This document shows, piece after piece, positions 47,201 through 48,954 of a DNA stretch of 48,954 nucleotides. The position numbers were made by a program, and so were the translations under genes. Each line of letters opens with the position of its first letter. Within the stretch, counting starts at the first letter, position 1. Source of the stretch: Craurococcus roseus (GTDB taxonomy: Bacteria > Pseudomonadota > Alphaproteobacteria > Acetobacterales > Acetobacteraceae); assembly GCF_039523795.1 (NCBI RefSeq), contig NZ_BAAAFZ010000012.1, positions 1 through 48,954 of the forward strand, read 5' to 3'. The notes beneath the pieces were generated by a model. The model was not told the DNA's origin. It saw nothing but the letters and a program-made list of their open reading frames with translations, and made no database searches.

Positions 47201-48954
47201 ATCATCGCCGGCGGCGGCGACGACAGCGTTTGGGCGCGCAAGGGCAACGACCGCATCGAGGCAGGCTACGGCGTGGACAAGATCCACGGCGGCCAGGGCG
47301 ACGACATCATCACCAACTCCGGCACCGACATCGGCGAAACCGACATGCTGCACGGCGAGGAGGGCAACGACGCCATCCACGGCGGCAGCGGCCTCGCGCT
47401 GATCTTCGGCAACCAGGGCCACGACTACATCGTCACCGGCCCGGACGGCAAAGAGGCCTTCGGCGGCACCGGGAACGACTTCATCCTGGGCGGCGAGGGC
47501 GCCGACTTCCTGCTCGGCAACGAGGGCGACGACTGGATCGAGGGCGGCGGCGGCTTCGACGGCATCGCCGGCGACAACTCCGAACTGCTCTTCAACTCGC
47601 CCATCATCGGCCACGACGTGATGTTCGCCGGCGCGGACGAGCAGGACTTCGACGCGGAGTCCGGCGACGACATCATGGTCCAGGGCGAAAGCGTCATGCG
47701 CAACGAGGGCATGTTCGGCTTCGACTGGGCCATCCACAAGGGGAACCGGGAGGCGGCCGACTCCGACCTGCTCACCCGCATCTTCACCACCGACGAGGCG
47801 GACATCCTCCGGGACCGCTTCGACCAAGTGGAGGCGCTGTCAGGCTGGGAGAAGAACGACGTCCTCAGGGGCGACAACCGCACCAATGTCGGGCCTGGGG
47901 ACGGCGAAGTCGATCCGGACACCGGCTTGGTTGAGGGTCGCCTCGACAACAACGAGCTGTCGCACGCCGGCGTCGACCGCATCGCTGGCCTGCGCGCCCT
48001 CCTGGGCGACATGATCGCGGCGGCGCCCACGGCGCCGGGCGCCGACCTGGAGAGGGCCGTGGCCTTCGACGCCGGCAACATCCTGCTCGGCGGCGGCGGC
48101 AGCGACACGATCGAGGGCCGCGGCGGCAACGACCTCATCGACGGCGACGCTTGGCTCAACGTGCGCATCCGGGTGCGCGATGCCAGCGGGAACGAAATCG
48201 GTTCGGCCGAAGGCATGACCGGCGCGGTCATCGGCAGCGGCGGAACCGCCCTTTACGGCGGCAAGTCCCTCACCGCGTTGATCTTCGACCGGACGATCAA
48301 CCCCGGCCAGATCTCCATCGCCCGCGAGATCCTGAAGGACGATGGCGCCGACGACACCGACGTCGCCGTGTTCCGCGGCAACCGGTCCGAATACACGATC
48401 ACAAGCCTCGGCGACGGGTCGTTCAGGGTGGTCCACGCCAACCCGGTGCAGCCCGGTAGCGTCTTCGACGACGGCACAGACACGCTTCGAAACGTCGAAC
48501 GGGCGAGGTTCGCCGACCAGACCGTCATCTTGAACACCCCGGCCAGCGGCAGCCCGATCATCAGCGACGCCACCCCGACAGAGGGCCAAGCGCTGACGGC
48601 CTCGGTGGCCGGCATCTCCGACGTGGACGGGCTGCCCCCGCTCAGCGGCTTCCGGTATCAGTGGCAATCGCTCAATGGCGCCACCTGGACGGACATCGCC
48701 GGCGCGACCGGCGCGTCCTTCACGCCGCTCCAGGCCCAGGTCAACCACCAGCTCCGGGCCGTGGTCAGGTTCACCGATGGCGGGGCCACCACCGAGACCT
48801 TGATCTCCGCGGCAACGGCGGTCGTGGGCGACCTCTTCAATGGCGGCGTCGGCAACGACAACCCCACTTTGACGGCCGGGGCCGACAAAGCCTTCGGCGA
48901 CGGCGGCGCCGACACGCTGCTGGGCGGGGCCGGGGACGACACGCTGGACGGCGG
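44300..48954 (+). CDS. Animal-type haem peroxidase with RTX repeats (MopA-like), 5' part
   Basis: An open frame of 1551 codons that runs off the right edge. It starts at the ATG at 44300, after AGGAAAG. No Sec signal is seen, as in type I-secreted RTX proteins. The peroxidase domain (about 200-930) has the distal Asp-His in GQFFDHGLDL (H229), the SEHNR motif (H516) and the proximal His in RFGHSM (H629). From residue 960 to 1085, again near 1258-1285 and after 1517, nonapeptide repeats of the GGxGxDxUx type bind Ca2+. Around 1412-1500 a domain begins TPTEGQALTA. This is the layout of MopA and similar secreted alphaproteobacterial peroxidases, which oxidise Mn(II) or halides. No secretion apparatus lies in the window. 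Confidence 0.92.
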   Translation, partial: MVELVRNDLEFILRQIKIAEAHSGGTPLTAIRVDAQGNVVTDSGAPSTPAIPANLSPYGLRTIDGSYNNLVEGREQWGAADNPFPRITQPDYRNEGDDAMPPGYVPGNNNDYGTPGNVVDADPRIISNLIVDQTLENPAAIYAALTHTGVTGAALTQALNEIRAAYAAVKAATTEEARASAQAALNASLGEHGVEMDGKSVIIPNVAPDEGLSAPYNGWFTLFGQFFDHGLDLVNKNGGTVFIPLAADDPLYNPASPQTNFMALTRTTGNGENTVTPWVDQNQTYTSHASHQMFLREYAMVDGKPLATGKLLEGDRGLATWADVKQQAREMLGIDLTDADLGNIPLFAVDQYGEFIRGPNGFPQLVVGLGADGKFGGGDDVLVEGNPAAPVNPAAVGAFRTGHAFLDDIAHAAKTVNDRGQKMYADHDDAPGLGVTLIDNPNYDPLLPVSSANPLKVGVNPEFNPNQPVSATNPQYLSASRFYDDELLDAHYVTGDGRGNENIGLSAVHHIFHSEHNRTVEQVKVRAVESGDLAFLNEWLLVDLPAGAALPPAGDAEAIKAFAATLSWDGERLFQAARFTTEMQYQHLVFEEFARKVQPDVDAFVFNPSVDINPAIFAEFAHVVYRFGHSMLNQQVAATGADGSDQGMDLFQAFLNPLAFGSGTVSHEVAAGAIIRGMTSQVGNEIDEFVTDVLRNQLVGIPLDLAALNIARGRETGIPSLNEARAQFKSAANGDTQLDPYTSWLDFALNLKNPASIVNFVAAYGTHATITGAATVEAKREAAMKLVFGDPSLNEADRQAFLNGTGLYADKLGGLDDVDLWVGGLAEKKMAFGGMLGSTFSFIFELQLENLQNADRFYYLSRVQGLNLLNELENNSLAKMVLNNTDLGETGYALPGDIFSVPDHVVYLDRAQQARFGHVDPQHDNPFLEAVSKMVERRDTNGDGVDEYVRINSNDHFLIQGTDGDDHIIAGGGDDSVWARKGNDRIEAGYGVDKIHGGQGDDIITNSGTDIGETDMLHGEEGNDAIHGGSGLALIFGNQGHDYIVTGPDGKEAFGGTGNDFILGGEGADFLLGNEGDDWIEGGGGFDGIAGDNSELLFNSPIIGHDVMFAGADEQDFDAESGDDIMVQGESVMRNEGMFGFDWAIHKGNREAADSDLLTRIFTTDEADILRDRFDQVEALSGWEKNDVLRGDNRTNVGPGDGEVDPDTGLVEGRLDNNELSHAGVDRIAGLRALLGDMIAAAPTAPGADLERAVAFDAGNILLGGGGSDTIEGRGGNDLIDGDAWLNVRIRVRDASGNEIGSAEGMTGAVIGSGGTALYGGKSLTALIFDRTINPGQISIAREILKDDGADDTDVAVFRGNRSEYTITSLGDGSFRVVHANPVQPGSVFDDGTDTLRNVERARFADQTVILNTPASGSPIISDATPTEGQALTASVAGISDVDGLPPLSGFRYQWQSLNGATWTDIAGATGASFTPLQAQVNHQLRAVVRFTDGGATTETLISAATAVVGDLFNGGVGNDNPTLTAGADKAFGDGGADTLLGGAGDDTLDG

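Noticed and set aside
44963..47827. 954-codon minus-strand ORF
   Set aside because: It is the antisense shadow of the peroxidase gene, which has intact haem-peroxidase and RTX motifs.

Overview
This window is a high-GC bacterial chromosome segment. The ribosomal, RNA polymerase and EF-Tu sequences, the TRAP and pirin families and the RTX-type surface protein point to an alphaproteobacterium, most likely of the Rhodospirillales/Acetobacteraceae type. That placement is inferred from sequence character only; no marker was compared with a database.

Region 1 (1-12577, minus strand) is the core transcription and translation cluster. In reading order it is rplK, rplA, rplJ, rplL, rpoB, rpoC, rpsL, rpsG and the first 17 codons of tuf. 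Two things are unusual. tuf follows rpsG with no fusA between them, and no secE/nusG lies directly upstream of rplK. The intergenic regions carry many perfect hairpins. Candidate control points are a promoter and leader for rplK, a Shine-Dalgarno-masking hairpin at rplK, a long rplJ leader with a TTG start, and an rplL-rpoB attenuator region.

Region 2 (12578-20202) is a mixed accessory block: a divergent TetR/SDR pair, an orphan Tat-exported TRAP binding protein, a 0.8 kb non-coding island with direct repeats, a pirin, a cyclic-nucleotide-domain/thioredoxin-reductase-like fusion, a zinc alcohol dehydrogenase and tRNA-Gly(GCC).

Region 3 (20203-25571) is devoted to the envelope. It holds an ABC-2 polysaccharide exporter pair, a CsgG-like lipoprotein, a Sel1-repeat lipoprotein and a lytic transglycosylase lipoprotein with a C-terminal SPOR domain.

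Region 4 (25644-33859, plus strand) is one tight catabolic operon. It encodes an ADP-forming acyl-CoA synthetase, a MaoC hydratase, a PEP-mutase/isocitrate-lyase-family lyase, both subunits of a 3-oxoacid-type CoA-transferase, two acyl-CoA dehydrogenases and an enoyl-CoA hydratase. Together they could activate an organic acid and take it through a beta-oxidation-like cycle. The two dehydrogenases look like complementary halves of a heteromeric enzyme.

Region 5 (33866-43800, minus strand) is a surface-glycan operon. In reading order it has a GT4 glycosyltransferase, a phytanoyl-CoA-dioxygenase-like protein, a GT2, a pyruvyltransferase-family protein, a second GT2-like enzyme and a TPR-GT32 fusion. 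Three of these proteins share a repeated beta-sandwich-like module. The distal part is visibly poorer in GC and includes a degenerate stretch. An 11-base run of N (33934-33944) makes the end of the TPR-GT32 gene uncertain.

Region 6 (44300-48954, plus strand) is the 5' part of a very large animal-type haem peroxidase with RTX calcium-binding repeats. Its architecture is that of the MopA-type secreted peroxidases linked to Mn(II) oxidation. An AT-rich divergent control region (43801-44299) separates it from the glycan operon.
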